Source: Lagopus muta
Taxonomy: Eukaryota > Chordata > Aves > Galliformes > Phasianidae
Direction: 5' to 3'
DNA: 64,000 nt
NCBI RefSeq assembly: GCF_023343835.1
Contig: NC_064437.1
Location: 47,903,972-47,967,971, forward strand
Shown piece after piece: positions 62,760-64,000 of this stretch. The notes beneath the pieces were generated by a model, which was not told where the DNA came from, searched no databases, and saw only the letters and a list, made by a program, of their open reading frames with translations. The position numbers and the translations under genes were made by a program. Position 1 is the first letter of the stretch; each line of letters begins with the position of its first letter.

Positions 62760-64000
62760 TACTCAATCTTTGCTGGTGGTCTGGCTTTCCGTATCTCTTG
62801 TGTCCCTAAACCTCTGGGCACAGTCTGGAGGATCAAAATCCCTTCCACTGTAAGATAAGGATGAGTCTGAGGCCACCCGAAGAGGCTGAATGCATACAAG
62901 TCTGGGGGGCCTGATAACACGCATCCCAGGCTCAGAGCCTTGCTAGATATGAGCACAGACCAGGAGGAAGACTCACTGAGATCAACCCTGTGGAGAAGAA
63001 CTCGAGGGTACCAGTGGACCAGAAGCACTAGAAGTGAGCTAACAGCACACACTCACAGCCCAGAAAGCAAAGGGTATCCCAGGCTGCATCAAGAAAGGGA
63101 GGGATGTCAGGAAAAGGGAGGCAATCATCCCCCTCTATTCTGCCCTCACAAGGCACCATCTGGAGCCCTGTGCCTGGGGCCCTCAGCATGAGAGAGAATG
63201 TGGAGCTCATGGAGTGGGTCCAGAGAAAAGCCCCAAAATGAGCAAAGAACTGCAGCAGCCTTCCTATCAAGAAATTTGTGGGAATTGGGTTTGCTTACCT
63301 CAGAGAAGAAAATGCCCCTTTATGGCTTCTAGCTCTTGAAGGGAACTTACAAAAAGGAGGGGGAACCAACTTTTTACATGGTCTGTGATGGGAAGTACAG
63401 CAATAACAGCAGGGTGGCAAAGCCCTCGGCTGCAGCAAATGAGAACAAGCCCAAACACAGCAGCAGCTGTGGATGCAGAAACAAAGTAGCGTCTTACCTG
63501 CAAAATGCCTTCAGGAGGCAGGAATTGCCAGCAAGACACTCTCTCTTCCACTGCCAACTCTTAAATGAGGTCTGGAAAGGGGTGGATCCTGGCTCCACCC
63601 CTCCCAGTCCTTCAGCTGCATTGCATGCACCTGAGCTTCTCTGGGTTGGCCCCACCTTCTCACCGGGTGCTCGATCACCTGTTCAAGCTGTGATTTGGCA
63701 TTTCCATACAACCTGATAGTGACAGGATCAGGCAGAATGGCTTCAAACTAAGAGAGAGGAGACTTAGGTTAGGTATTAGGAGGCAGGAATTTTTTACTCG
63801 AGACACTGGCATTGAGACATCGGCACAGGATGCCTGGCAAAGTTGTGATTAACTCATCTCTGGAGGCATTCAAGGCCAGGCTGTATGGGGCTCTGGGCAG
63901 CACGATTGAGTGGGTGGCAGCCTGGCCCATGGCAGAGGTGTTCGAGCTCAGTAATCTTCAGGGTGTGATCCATTCTGTGATAGAAATGGATCAACTGAGG
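62760..64000 (+). mobile_element. CR1 LINE, 3' part, split by a solo LTR-like insert and cut by the window end
   Basis: CR1-type sequence (ACAAGTCTGGGGGGCCTGA near 62900, GAGAATGTGGAGCTCATGG near 63194, TTTTTACATGGTCTG at 63371-63385) is interrupted at 63386 and resumes at 63711 with ATAGTGACAGGATC. It then runs into the tail block (GGAGGCATTCAAGGCCAGGC) up to the window edge. Confidence 0.8.
63386..63710 (-). mobile_element. Solo LTR-like insert (about 325 bp) within CR1
   Basis: Minus-strand copy of the TATGGGA-type family with both ends defined by the interrupted CR1. On that strand it starts TGTATGGAA and ends CCCATCA, so it has TG..CA ends. The flanking GTCTG and ACCTG look like a degenerate 5-bp target duplication. 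It contains a TATA-like CATTTAAGAG. This copy gives the full extent of the family. Confidence 0.7.

Overview
This is vertebrate nuclear DNA, almost certainly from a galliform bird (chicken, turkey, quail or a relative). Coding sequence is split into short exons with GT..AG introns. CR1 LINE remnants are scattered through the right half. A retroviral LTR of avian alpharetrovirus type is present, as is a provirus resembling the galliform ENS-1/ERNI (Soprano) family. The three clear genes look like avian CYP2H1. The exact species cannot be fixed by eye.

Positions 1-38.9 kb form a tandem array of roughly 10.7-11 kb units, all in the same orientation. Each unit carries one complete nine-exon CYP2H-like cytochrome P450 gene on the minus strand (gene A 11098-16808, gene B 22098-27482, gene C 32860-38576). 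Every exon/intron junction I checked is intact, and each gene gives 1476 coding bases including the stop (491 residues). Each unit also has a long intergenic part containing a plus-strand relic of a different CYP2-type exon 7. Unit 1 has gained a 6626-bp ERV-L-like provirus (4389-11014) with two 537-bp LTRs and a 5-bp target duplication; it sits antisense in the 3' end region of gene A. In unit 2 part of the intergenic DNA is replaced by an alpharetrovirus-type LTR fragment (19.1-19.8 kb). A diverged partial copy of the intergenic part (about 38.9-41.96 kb) marks the upstream edge of the array.

Positions 42-46 kb show no gene I can support. At 46.0-50.45 kb the minus strand carries five exons of a protein-kinase-like gene that appears to be decaying: it has a frameshift, a lost splice acceptor and an altered DFG motif.

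Positions 51.5-64 kb are mostly repeats. A degraded CR1 LINE (about 53.2-58.9 kb) is split by a second endogenous retrovirus (53549-57622), which itself contains a shorter LTR-like repeat. Other CR1 remnants lie at 46.8, 51.5, 60.0 and 62.8-64 kb, the last split by a ~325-bp solo LTR-like insert. There is also a CpG-rich island at 52.06-52.68 kb and a perfect 22-bp hairpin at 59.33 kb.

Functionally, the window is an expanded xenobiotic-metabolism locus. Its three P450 copies differ mainly at substrate-recognition positions, and it has been remodelled by unequal exchange or gene conversion and by retroelement insertion.
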